Shown here in pieces: positions 37,157 to 48,906 of a stretch of 64,000 nt of DNA. Each line of letters starts with the position of its first letter. Within the stretch, counting starts at the first letter, position 1. The position numbers and the translations under genes are program-made. Under the pieces are notes generated by a model. The model was not told the origin of the DNA. It was given only the letters and a program-made list of their open reading frames with translations, and did not search any database. The stretch comes from Ichthyophthirius multifiliis (Eukaryota > Ciliophora > Oligohymenophorea > Hymenostomatida), in the NCBI RefSeq assembly GCF_000220395.1, contig NW_004085974.1, positions 1-64,000 of the forward strand, written 5' to 3'.

Positions 37157-37491
37157 TTAAAATAATATATTTTTTTTATTAATATATTTATTATATTTTT
37201 CATATAATTAATAATAGTTTTTTTTATTTATAAAACAAACATTTAATTTAAGTAAATTTATCATATATTAATATTATATAAAAAAGTTTTATAAATAAAT
37301 ATATTATATAATTAAATATTTCCATTATTAATTTTATAAAATAAATAAATTATTTTGTGTTAAATATAATACATTTTAATATTTTATATTTTTTAAAAAA
37401 TCATTATATATAAAAAAATATAACTAATTTTAAAAAAAAAAAAATACTAATATACATATAAATATATATATTTATAAATACACATATAAAT
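36313..37491. other. Intergenic, low complexity
   Basis: AT-only spacer containing the (AAT)n microsatellite at 37072-37155. No gene or RNA seen. Confidence 0.7.
37072..37155. repeat. (AAT)n microsatellite
   Basis: About 28 trinucleotide units with two interruptions. It is intergenic, unlike the coding TAA tract at 18683-19465. Confidence 0.9.
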
Positions 37492-38114
37492 ATGTTTACT
37501 GGACCAAATAAAATAATATCAAAAATAGAATTCTAATATAAAACAAAGATACATTAATAGCATTTATAAGAAATAAAAACACGTTCGATTTGTAAAAGCA
37601 ATATGAAATCATAAAAAAACATTGAAAAATCAGATAGCTAATCATTAAATACTTCATTAATAAAGCATAATAAATCATAAAATTAAATAAAAAATAAAAC
37701 GATAAAATCCTTAAAAAACTAGTATCTATAGAAAAAGGGTAAACAAATGTATCTACATTAAATATATACAGTAGAAATTAAAAATAAAGTATTTTTCCTA
37801 TCTAAAAATATGAAAATAAAGAAATAAGAAGACAATAAATACTCGATAATGAGAATTTATTACTTTATAAAAGACTTAATTGTGTAAAAAGTGTATTTAA
37901 CTATAAAAAACTACAAGAAAATTATAAAAAAGTAATAAAATATAAATCTTTAATTAGTGAGTATCCCCAAAAGACTGAAAATATAAAAAAAATATCAATT
38001 TAAAAGATATAATTATCTCCTTTGAAATAAAAAATAAATATTTTAACAAAAAGAAACTTAAAATTAAAAGAAGAATGTTTTTATATAGAAATTAGTACAT
38101 AAAATGAGTATCAA

Positions 38115-38189
<75 letters not shown>

Positions 38190-40419
38190 GCTGATAATGT
38201 TAATAATGGAAAATAATTTATATATTAAATTTCAGAAAAAGAAGGAATGGAAATGCTTTTAAATGATTTTAATAATAATATAGACTAATTAGTTGATAAA
38301 ATAAGAATTTAAAATGAAAAAATATTCGTTTTGAGGAAAAAATATCCTATAGAATTATCGGCTATTAATGCTTTATAAAGGTAAAAAATATAAATGAAGT
38401 GTTAAGAACAGTAAATGGAATAAAATGTTAAAAAAAGAGAAATAAAAGCGAAATATTTAGAACCGAAAAAAAAATATGCATTATAAGAAAACGAAAAAAA
38501 ATAATTAAAAAATCCTGTTTCTATTTAAAAAAAATATAAAAAAACTAGTAGTCCTTTAGTTAAAAATAAAAATACAGAAGAAGATAATAATTATAAATTT
38601 TAAAATGAAAATTTTTAATCAAATTAATCTTTTTAACATGAATAATATAATGATAATACTTTCGAATAAGAAGAAGAAGTATAAGAAGAGGAATACTAAA
38701 TATAAAACCAAAAAAAAGAAGAAGAACAAGAAGATGAATATGAATAAGATTTCGCATAAGAATAAGAAGAAAGTTTATCAAAAAATTACGAATCAAATTA
38801 AGAATATGAAGAAGAAGATAAAATTTAAGAAAATAATAATAATAAAAAAAAAGGTAAAAAAATAAAAAAAAAAATTATATAAATATTATATTTATAAAAA
38901 AGATAATAAAAATTAATAAAATAAAACTAAAAGTTTATAAGTCTTAAATTATTAAAATAATAACGAAAATATTAAAAAACATTAATCTTAATAACATATA
39001 ATAAATAAAGAAGAAAAATATGAATATGAAAAAGAATATGTAGACGAATATGAAGAAGAATTTGAAGAAGAAATATAATAAAATGAATAGAAAATAGGTA
39101 TAAATAAAGGAAGTGTTTTATAAAAAAAAGAAAATAAGAATTCTAAATCTTATTAAAATATATAGAAAAATGAAAATATTTATTAATAAAAAAATAAATC
39201 AGAAATAATTATAAAAAATGAGAATTTTTAAGAAAAAAATGTTAATATAAAAAAATAAATTTCTCCGAAAAATAAAAATAATATAAAATAAGATTCAAAT
39301 CAAAAATCTATATAAAATATATAAAATCAATATAAAAAAAATTCTTAATAATAAATACAAGAAAAAAATGATAATTCAATATAAGACTTAGACTAAGATA
39401 ATATAAACTACAAATAGAATAAAAATATCAATTCAAAAGTTAATAAAGATAACAATTAAGATGATAGTAATAATAATTAATAATAAGATAAAAAAGATAA
39501 AAAAGATAAAAAAGATTAAATATATAATGATAATGAATATATAAACTAGGAAAATAGTAAATAAAACTCAGAAGATAATTTAAGTTAAAATATAAATAAA
39601 TAGGTTTAAAAATAAAATAGCATAATTTAAAATAAAAATAGTCATGAAAATTACGATATTTTAAGTTTAAATGAAAATGAAAATATAAAATAAAAATTAA
39701 ATAAAAATAATATAAATTAAGATGATAATATGAGTTAAAATTCAGATATTAATCAAAATTTAAATTAAGAATAAATAATAAATGATGAAAATATGAACTA
39801 AAAATATAATAAAAAACCTTAAAAATAAAATAAAAACGAAAATTAATATAATGAAGACTATAATAATTAAGAAAATGAGGAAAATATAGATTATAAATAA
39901 CAAAAATAAAAATAAAATTAAGATAATGATGATGAATAATAAAATGAAAGAAATAAAAATAGTTTAAAATAAAATAAAAGTAATATATATAATAACGAAA
40001 GTTAAAATAATATAGATGGTTAAATACAAATGAATTAAAACAAAAAATATAATGAATAAAATAAAAATAATTAAAAATCAGAAAATAATTTATATAATAA
40101 CGAATAAATTTAAATGAAAAAGCAATAAAAATCTGAAGTTTAAATAAATTCAAATAAAAAAATTGGTGTAAAATAAGAAAGCAATATATATGAAGAATAA
40201 TAAAATAAGAACAAAGAAGAAATAGATAATGAACAGTAAGAAGAAAATATAAATAAAATAAGGGAAAATGAAAAGGAAAAAGAAGATGAAGAAGAGGAAG
40301 TAGAAGTAGAAATTGAAGATGAAGACGAAGAAAATAAAATTAAAAATTAAAAACATAGTAATAATTAATAGAAAAAAAATGATGATTTTGAAATTGATGA
40401 ATAAGATGTGTATTTATGA
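37492..40419 (+). CDS. CFAP97/hemingway-like protein with long acidic tail
   Basis: Starts MFTGPNKIISKIEFQYKTKI. After a basic linker comes NQKQSIFPIQKYENKEIRRQ, then QILDNENLLLYKRLNCVKSV, then LQENYKKVIKYKSLISEYP. The pattern of an Arg/Glu helix followed by xENxxLLxRL resembles the small CFAP97 (hemingway, KIAA1430) domain found in ciliary proteins, but the resemblance is judged by eye. A (TA)n intron lies at about 38108-38230 and another at about 38853-38990. From about 38600 to the TGA at 40417 the protein is disordered and extremely rich in Glu, Asp, Asn and Gln, with a KDKKDKKD stretch near 39490 and a last acidic block (EEEEVEVEIEDEDEE). The frame slips once in an A6 run near 37720. Acidic tails of this kind often bind tubulin or basic partners; that is inference. 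Confidence 0.55.
38119..38186. repeat. (TA)n microsatellite inside an intron
   Basis: About 34 uninterrupted TA units inside the first intron of the acidic-tail gene, one of the longest pure TA runs in the window. Confidence 0.9.
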
Positions 40420-40441
40420 AAATATAAATAAAAAAAATATA

Positions 40442-40489
<48 letters not shown>

Positions 40490-40572
40490 TTAATTTAATT
40501 CTTTTATATTTTTTTATTTTTATCCTATTAAATAAAATCTGTTTTGTACCAATTTAATAAAAATAAAACATT

Positions 40573-40697
40573 CAAAAATTTTATAAAATATATTTTCAGC
40601 CTGTTCCCTATATTATGAAATATTTTAAGGTGCTTTTTTTTATTTAAAAAAAAAAAACATAATAACAGACTTCCTTTTAATTTTATAAATTTTCAAA
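40573..40697 (-). promoter_or_regulatory. Candidate SECIS element, 3' UTR of selenophosphate synthetase
   Basis: Starts about 20 bases downstream of the SPS stop on the minus strand. The RNA can fold as a lower helix (AAAATTTATAAAAT with ATTTTATAAAATTTT), an asymmetric internal loop, and an upper helix (GUCUGUU-AUUAUG with CAUAAU...AACAGGC) capped by an A/U-rich loop that contains AAAU. At the base of the upper helix GGAA on the 5' side faces CUGAA on the 3' side, which permits the tandem G.A pairs typical of a SECIS quartet. The 5' member is not the usual AUGA. A six-base bulge (AUAGGG) interrupts the 3' strand. Confidence 0.45.
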
Positions 40698-40718
40698 AAT
40701 TCATTTTTCTTATATAAA

Positions 40719-41949
40719 TCATATTATTTCTTCGATAGAAGCATCTTCTCTTACAATCGAATTATTTTTTCCTTTAACAACTTCTCCTACAAGATTACAT
40801 TCAAGCCCATTATCTTTCATTTCCGAAATAAATTCCTTTGCCTTATTTTTTTCTAAACAAATAAGTAAACCTCCACTAGTTTCCGGACTTAGCCCTTATT
40901 TAAATTTGAAATCTCTCGCTTTTCCGTCTATACTTGCCACATATTTAATTGTAGGTAAATTATTAATGATTAAATCTACTTATTCTTTCTATACTTCTGC
41001 CAAAAACTAAGAATGTCCCTTAATTCCGAATCCTGTCACATCAGTGCATGCATTAGCCTTATATTTTTTCATTAAAAACTTGGCAAAATACTCAAAGTAC
41101 CCATCTCCATTTCTGCTTTCAAAAATGCTTAATCAACCTATTCTTTACTTATAAAGCCTTATATTTTTTCTAATTTATCCTTTATGTCCTTAGTATACCA
41201 TTATTTTAAATTAACTGCCAATTAAGTCCCTAAAGGCTTAGTCAATATTATCATATCACCAACTTTTGCATTATTTGGCATCAAAAACTCCTCTCTTTCT
41301 ACTACTGAGATTCCTACTCCTCCAATTATTGGCCATGGATTAATTATTGTTTAGCCCCCTAAAACGTATGCGCCTACTTACTAAGCACATTCATCAAAAC
41401 CTTATATCATAAGAGATGTAACTATCTATATAAATCATATTTTATATATTATTATTTATATATATATATATATATTACTTCTTTTTGTTAAGCATTCATC
41501 TTATTAGAAACTGCTAAAACCATTAAAACAGTATCAATATCAGTAACTCCCATACTAAATAGATCCGAAAGTACATTACAACATGCAATTCTTCCTTACA
41601 TATAAGGATCTTCTACTAAGGGATAAAAAAAGTCTATAGTACTAATTAATTTCTTAGTTTTAGTATTTCTTACAGGCCTTACACTTACATCAGGTGCTTC
41701 GCTTGTTATTTATTTAGCGTTTCCTAGCTTTTCAAGGTATTTCTTCAAATCGGCCTGGGGGACTTTACAACCTCACCCTTTTAAATCACTATAATCAGTA
41801 AGGACAAATGTTTTTTCTAGATTATGGTCTGTAGGATTCCATAAAGGTCTTTTTTAAGGACGACCATTTATATAAGGCTTTTTTGTAGTTGAAAAGAAGT
41901 TTACTAAATCTAGCTTATATTTATTTTTAAGAACTAGATTTAATATCAT
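40719..41949 (-). CDS. SPS2: Selenophosphate synthetase, selenocysteine-containing (SPS2 type)
   Basis: Exons 41479-41949 and 40719-41425. The enzyme makes selenophosphate from selenide and ATP, the selenium donor for Sec-tRNA. Family motifs are all present: [85 protein letters not shown] and [10 protein letters not shown]. The catalytic Cys/Sec position (residue 59, bases 41773-41775) is an in-frame TGA. The ORF runs on for more than 260 codons, exactly where other SPS2 proteins have selenocysteine. TGA also ends the gene (40719-40721), so context must decide Sec or stop; a candidate SECIS lies downstream. A one-base slip near 41125 breaks the frame between QVDQ and [13 protein letters not shown]. 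The first 40 residues ([20 protein letters not shown]) could be a targeting extension. Confidence 0.93.
41773..41775 (-). other. SPS2: In-frame UGA predicted to encode selenocysteine
   Basis: TGA at codon 59 in the sequence KG-TGA-GCK. In SelD/SPS proteins this residue is Cys or Sec. It is the only TGA inside an otherwise conserved coding exon, and flanking motifs are intact on both sides in the same frame. Confidence 0.9.
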
Positions 41950-42146
41950 TTTTATTTTTAAAGTTGCCTTTTTTTTGTTTTTTTAATTATTTATTTAAAA
42001 AAAATATGAATCTTCTTGGTTTTTTATTTATATAATTATATAAATATGTATAAAAATGATTTTTTTAATATAATGATTAATTTAAATTACCATTATTTTT
42101 ATTTTAATTTGATAAATAAAAATAAAATTAAATAAAAAAAAAAAAA

Positions 42147-42300
42147 ATGAGTAAAAACAATATAGATTAATTTGACTATACAAATTGCCTATTTGAAGCC
42201 AGATTAACAAAAAAAGGTTTTTTAGGTTTACAAAAATTATATTATATGTATTGTACTTAAGACTAAATTGTTATATGTCAAGTAATATATAAAATATTAC

Positions 42301-42347
<47 letters not shown>

Positions 42348-44697
42348 AATATATATATACATATAATACATTTATATAAATATAGGAACCTTATTAGAAA
42401 AAACCTGATAAAATAATACTATTATAACCTAACTGGTAAATATAATGGATAATCGATCCTAAAAAGTAAAATTAGAAATTCAGTGAAAAAACTATAGGCT
42501 TTCGTTTAATAACTAAAAATTAAAATGAAAAAATCGAATATTATTCCGATAGTGCTGTAATGGTTTTTATGCGACAGTATTTAGCTAAATAAATTTTCTA
42601 AAATAATTTTCTTGATGAATACGAAATAGTTAAAAAAATCGGAAAAGGAAAATATGCTAAAGTAAATAACTTATATATTTTTTATTGCTTTATAAAATAA
42701 TATAAATAAATATATTTTTACATATATATAAAAATATAAACATATATATATTTTATACATTTATAATAATCTATTAAATTATTTTGAATTATATTGATAA
42801 ATATATATATATATATATTACTTTTAATATTAAAATATAATTAAAATAAATAATAAGGTGTATAAAGTAAAAAGAAAAGACAATAATAAAATATATGCTG
42901 TTAAATATTTACATAAAAAAAAGCTTGAAACAATAGAAGATTCCTAAGTTTATAAAAATAAAAAAAAATACATAATTATAAAAAAAAGGAATCTTTATAT
43001 AATGAACTAAAAATATTAAGAATGATAAACCACCCTAATTGTATTAAACTAATAGCTACATATGAAGATGAACATGGCTTTTACATATTAATGGAACTCT
43101 GTGAATCTAACAAAACCCTATAGGGCGAACTAACCCGTTTCAAAAACACTTAATTCGGTTATTAAGTAGTAAGACATATCTTAAAGTAATTACTAAAAGG
43201 CATTGAATATCTACACAGTATAGGAATAATGCATAGAGACTTAAAACCTTAGAATATTATGTTCGCAAATGATAATAGCTCTTCCCTTAATGACTTAAAG
43301 ATAATTGATTTCGGACTCTCTTAATTCTATAATGACCCTCATTATATTTACATACATGTAGGTACTCCAGGTTTTGTTGCCCCCGAAATTTTATCAAACG
43401 AATCAGATTAACATAGATATACAGAAAAATGTGATTTATTTAGCATTGGTGTTATTTTTCATATACTGTAAAATATATAATTGATTTATATTTAAATATA
43501 TGTATATTTAGTTTAACAGGAAAAACAGTATTTCCAGGGTGTAAATTTTCTTAAGTTTTAGAAGATAATAAAAGATGTAAAATATAATTAAGAGGCTAAT
43601 AGTATGATTAAGTAAGATTTAAGTAAAATAAATTTATATATATTTTTATTTTATTTATATATATAAAATAGTTAAACAAGCACGCTATTGATTTGTTATA
43701 TAAATTATTAGAAGCTAACCCTGAAAAACGGTTATCCGCAAAACAAGCCTTAAATCACTAATTTTTCCAAAACGAAATAACAAATAATAATAATATAAAT
43801 TAAATGTGTTATTCGGCAGTTAATTTGGATAGTTTAGAAACTTAAATTTCTCCCGTTAAAATTAATAATAAAAATACTCTGAAAATTCTCAAAAAAAAAT
43901 AGAGTCTAAAATCTTTCGATGAAGATGATAATTAAGATGTAGATTTAGAAAATATCAACAAAAATATTTCTATGAAATAAATAGTCTCAAATTAAGAAGA
44001 AACTCAGAAAAAAATGCTTTATAAATTGACACAAGAATTAATTGATTTCTCCATATTTTTCTCTGCCTAAAGATAGTAGGAAGATCAAGATTTTTTAATT
44101 GCCAGTCCCTAAAAACTTAAATCATCTTAAAAAGCTTTGAAATTCGGAACTATTTGTAATCTATAAAAAGTAAAAGAAGAAGAAGACTATAATAAGGAAG
44201 AAGAAGAATAATAAGAAGAAGGAAATCATTAATAAAGAAAAGAATAGATTTTATTTTCTGAAAGAAGCATTGAAAATAATAATAATTCTATAGAAAAATA
44301 AAGAAAAGTAGTAAGTCCCTTAAGAATAAATTCACATTAAATAATTAGAGAAAACTAAGGTTTTAATACAGAAGAAGATAAAATTAAAAGAAAATAATAT
44401 CCAAAAAAAATAATGAAACTAATGAGTTTTTTCCCAAACGAGCTTTTTGAGGAAAACAATATAAACTAAAAAAGCAAAGTTAAAATATTAGGAAAATTCC
44501 TGATTTTAGGACATGAAAATGAAATCGAAAATGATAAATTATATGGACATTTGGAAAAAATAAGAAAAAGCAAAATTTTTGATAATTGGTTTATAGAATT
44601 AATAGAGTAAATGATTAAAGATGATTATGAATTAATTCCAGATTATTAACAAATAAAAAAAATATTAGATTAAAATATTTAATAAAATAAAAGTTGA
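42147..44697 (+). CDS. Protein kinase with N-terminal PH-like domain
   Basis: Six exons (42147-42281, 42386-42661, 42858-42947, 42989-43467, 43512-43611, 43672-44697) with matching phases give 701 residues. Residues 15-115 look like a PH domain: a basic strand RLTKKGFLGLQKLYYMYCTQ, a WIIDPKK turn, and a C-terminal helix. The kinase domain starts at about 125 (KKIGKGKYAKVYKVKRK) with the ATP-binding Lys in YAVKYL. It continues with HRDLKPQN at about 249, IDFGLS at about 274, a GTPGFVAPE activation segment at about 292-300, and the C-lobe ANPEKRLSAKQALNHQFF. All catalytic residues are present, and the PGFVAPE and HP.CIKL features suggest a CAMK-type Ser/Thr kinase. The last 300 residues are Glu/Gln-rich and disordered with a small folded end (FIELIEQMIKDDYELIPDYQ). 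The PH domain implies recruitment to phosphoinositide membranes. Confidence 0.92.
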
Positions 44698-44733
44698 TTT
44701 TATATAATAAATATATATATATATAAATATATA

Positions 44734-44734
<1 letters not shown>

Positions 44735-44764
<30 letters not shown>

Positions 44765-44768
44765 AAAT
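44735..44768. repeat. (AAAT)n microsatellite
   Basis: Eight tandem AAAT units just after the kinase gene. Confidence 0.9.
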
Positions 44769-45882
44769 ATTTTATAAATATATAATAAATATAAATATAT
44801 AATAAATATAAATATATTTATTTGCATTTTTAAAATTATTTTTATTTTGAATAAATAACTTTTTAAAAATATATATATTATTTTTTTATTTAAAATAAAA
44901 ATATAAAAATATGTATTATTTAAATATTTTTATTTATAAAATATTCCATATATATTAAAATTCCTTAATTTATACTTATTTTATTTTATTTTATTTTTAT
45001 TTTTTAAAATACTCAATGTATTGCGATTACCATTATATTATATACTTATTCAATAACTTAATATATTTATTTAATACTTCTAAAAATCATATTCTAACTT
45101 TAATTTAATTAATTATATTAAATTTCTATAAAAATCATATCAATTATATTAAATCCATAAATATATAATTTATACTATATAAGCATAAAAACTCTTATAT
45201 AATGTTTTTTAACTCACATAGATCAATATATAACATAAATATAATTTAAAAATGTATTTTATATATAAAAAAAGGTTTTTTTTTTTTTTAAAAAAAAAAA
45301 TCTTATAAAGATATGAAAAAAAGCCATATAACTTTTTAATATTATTTTATTTTAGACTCTATTTATTATAATTTTTTAAAATATATAAAAAATATAACTG
45401 TAATAATATGTAAAAAAATTATATAAGAAAATATCAAATATAATATACATAGTTTATATATAACAAATTGATTTATATTAAATATTACAATTATTAGTAT
45501 AAAATAAAAATATTTATAATATATAATAACATTACTGTACAAAATGTATTTATATCCATCTTTTATTATTATTTTAGTTTACCTGGTTAATTTTTACCAA
45601 AAAATAAATATTTTATACAAATAATAATAATAATAAAGTCAAATATATTGAAAAATTTGATAGTTATTATTTATTTGTTTATTTCTTTTAATAAAGGAAA
45701 AGATAATATTTTATATTTAAAAAATAGATATGATATTAGTATATGGCCCAAAAATCTAAAATTCAAACATTTTTTATAAAAAAAACTGGTGAATATATAA
45801 GTCTACGTGTTTAATTTTGTACTTTTTGTAATAGAATAAATAAAATAAATATGGAAGACTTTTTATAAAAAAATAAATAATC

Positions 45883-45912
45883 TTTTAATATTCCAATATT
45901 GGAATATTAAAA
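45883..45912. repeat. Perfect 30-base palindrome
   Basis: TTTTAATATTCCAAT and its exact reverse complement meet at the centre, including CC/GG in each arm. It can form a cruciform or be a dimeric binding site. It sits in non-coding DNA. Confidence 0.85.
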
Positions 45913-46289
45913 TAATTGATTAAAATATATAATATTTATATGTATAAAAATTGTAAATTACATATATAATTAATTAAATTTAATATAGTATTATTATTAA
46001 AATGAAAAAAAAAAAAGATATATAATATAATAAAACATTAATTAGAAAGATATATATATATATTTTATAATATTTAAATTAAAAAATACATTAATAATAA
46101 AAATAATATATAATAAAATTATTCTTTATATATATATAATAAATATTTTTTATCATTAGAGTAAATATTATATATATATAAAGATATAAAATAAGTTTAA
46201 ATATATAATAATTATAAATATTTTTATATAAATTAGTCTATATAAATAAAAACAAATTTAATATTTAAAAACTTTAATATAAATAATAT

Positions 46290-46301
46290 TATATATATAT
46301 A

Positions 46302-46363
<62 letters not shown>
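46290..46363. repeat. (TA)n microsatellite abutting the lipase stop codon
   Basis: A long TA run with one TTTA interruption, ending at the stop codon of the lipase gene on the minus strand. Confidence 0.9.
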
Positions 46364-46366
<3 letters not shown>

Positions 46367-48155
46367 TGTTTATCTAATTGGTATATCAAAAGAGATATTT
46401 CTTTGAATTTCATTAATTTTTTTCATATATACTTCTTAATTTTTCAAGTTTTAATAACATTCATTTACTATTCTTTCGAATTTTGTCAAAAACTATATAT
46501 GTGATAATTTTTAATAACACCTCTAAGCACCTGCTTTTGTATATTTTTCGACAAATTCATGACAAGTTGGATTTTTAAAAATATTAAAATAATCCGTTAA
46601 TTTAGGTGCAGGCCATATAGTAATGTCTCCTTCATATTTTTAATAAATTAAATTTAAAGTTTTAATAAAAGAATGAGGTAAAATTCTAAATTATATATAA
46701 ATTTAAATTAATATATTTCTTTATATACCCTAATTTACTTAATTAAGAAAATCTAGCCTTAATTTCATCAAAAATAATAGATTTAATAACTTCTAAAATT
46801 TTTAAAGTAAATAAAAGCATTTTATTTCTATGTCTTATAGATTAAGAATGATCTAATAAAGGAATAACATAAGGATTAACTTAACTGACAATAAAAGTAT
46901 TTACATTAAACATTTCCTATAATTTAATATGTGGGACATCGAAGGCAATAGAACCATCAATAAATTAAGCATATTCTACATATTTTACTAAACTACCATC
47001 ACTTTCTTTACATAATAAATCTTATGGAGGAAAAACACCAGGTAAACTACAAGAACAGCATACTGCAGACCAAATTACAACATTAGGTGATGTTAAATAA
47101 TTCAATACACGGTCTTATATGTATTAACCAGAGCCAGTTACTGTTATATTTAAAACAAATCCAGTTAAATCATAAGCTTGTTAAAATGTAATATCTCCTA
47201 AAAAAATATATATGTATGTATTTATATATTTATTTATAAATTTATATATATAATATTTGTATATTTAATTATTTTAATATTTATATATATTCATATATCT
47301 ATATTCTTTACCTATATTATCTCTTATAAAATTTTTATATACTTACATATCTAATATATGCCCTTTTTTAAAAAATCTAATAATTTTTCTTATAAAACTA
47401 TTTCTTGGGTCTCTTTATAAAAAAGCTTTATAATTAACATGTCCCTCTGAAGAAAAACATTTATACAAATCTTCATATTTTTATGTTCCTATAAACGCTG
47501 CAGTTATACTCCCGACTGAACTTCCAGATATAATTTTCGGTAAAACGCCTTACTCGTATAATGTTTTAGCCACACCTGTATGATATAGTCCAAAAAAAGC
47601 CCCTCCAGAAAACACTAAAGCCGTTCTACCTAAAGCATGTCTTAGTTCTTTGAAAAATTCTACCTTTTTTTCATATGAAAGTATCTTAGTATCATGTATT
47701 TCCTTTAAAGAAAGCTCTAGTTCTGTCTAAAAGTCTTGAATGAGATTTTTTGTTCCTATATAAGACTAAGAATATAATTAAGGGTTTAAAATATTTGCTA
47801 CATTTTTAAAAGGATGTGACCTTATGATATCAATTAATTTTTGTATATTTTGATTTTAACGATTTTCCTTTAAATTATTCCTTATTTTTATTATATATTA
47901 ATAATCATAATTTTTAGAATGCACTTTTTCTTTCCAAATTTTAGTTTGCTTTAAATTGTCTATTTAACAAGCGTATTTACACCATTCTTCATAAGATTAG
48001 GCTTTTTAAAGTTTTTTTTAAAGCTTTTTTCTTTAGTTTAAATCAGTATATGAGTTTTTTAAAGATATTAAGTGATATTCGAAGACATCTTTCATTTTTT
48101 GGATATCTTCTTTTATTTCAAGGAAGACAATAGCAAATATATTTGATATTATCAT
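46364..48155 (-). CDS. Patatin-type triacylglycerol lipase, TGL/SDP1-like
   Basis: Three main exons on the minus strand (about 47358-48155, 46738-47200 and 46364-46692). The N-terminal 150 residues are helical ([20 protein letters not shown]), as in the yeast TGL3/4/5 and plant SDP1 lipases. The catalytic core reads [20 protein letters not shown], with the Gly-rich oxyanion loop, then [19 protein letters not shown] with the GxSxG serine, and later [20 protein letters not shown] with the Asp of the Ser-Asp dyad (DG-S). [11 protein letters not shown] and [19 protein letters not shown] are further family segments. It would hydrolyse triacylglycerol at lipid droplets or membranes. The C-terminus ([15 protein letters not shown]-type helical region) is ordinary for the group. 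In-frame Gln codons TAA/TAG are numerous. The start at 48153-48155 follows an AT-only leader. Confidence 0.9.
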
Positions 48156-48841
48156 ATATATATATGTATATTTTTATTTATTTATTTGTAGATTTATATT
48201 ATTATTTTAATAAGTAGTATGATTAGTTTATTTGATTTTATCTTTATAAAAAATAAAAAAAGGGAAAGTAAATAAAAATTTAAATAATTGTATAATAATA
48301 TTATTAAAAAAAAAAATACAAGAAAAAGTAAAATTATAAATTAAACAAAAATAGTAATTTATAAATAAATTAAGATTAAATTAATAATTAATTAAATAAA
48401 TATATATATATGTATATTTATATATATATATATATATATATTCATATATATATTAATTTGATTTATCTTAAATAATATTTAATATCATTTATTTGAATTA
48501 AATTATAAAATATATAAAAGTAAATACATTTTTAAAATTATATTATATATATAAAAGAAAATCGAATGATTATAAAATATATATAAATAATTTATTTAAG
48601 ATAATTAAATATTATATTTTTGAAATTTATAAGACTTTAAAAATAAAATATATAGATAAATAACTATAAAATATAAATATAAAAATAATTATTTATTTTT
48701 ATAAATAAATATAATTAGAAAATTATTATAATTATTAAAATCTATAATTATAAAAATATTTTATATTATTAAATTTATAAATTAATCTAAATGATATTAT
48801 AAATATATTATAATAAAAAAATTAAATATGAGAAAAAATAA

Positions 48842-48883
<42 letters not shown>

Positions 48884-48906
48884 ATATATATATATATTTA
48901 TTTATA
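48156..48906. other. Intergenic, low complexity
   Basis: AT-only spacer upstream of the lipase gene and downstream of a coiled-coil gene. Contains (TA)n near 48403-48445 and 48846-48900. No gene seen. Confidence 0.65.

Larger units (their letters stand above)
44698..46363. other. Convergent intergenic spacer
   Basis: AT-rich, with (AAAT)n at 44735-44768, a perfect 30-base palindrome at 45883-45912 and a long (TA)n run at about 46290-46363. The patch 45530-45860 is more mixed in composition but shows no frame or RNA I can support. Confidence 0.6.

Noticed and set aside
39749-40356. Two Phe/Tyr/Ile-rich minus-strand frames
   Set aside because: Antisense shadows of the acidic, Asn/Gln-rich tail gene; no membrane-protein organisation.
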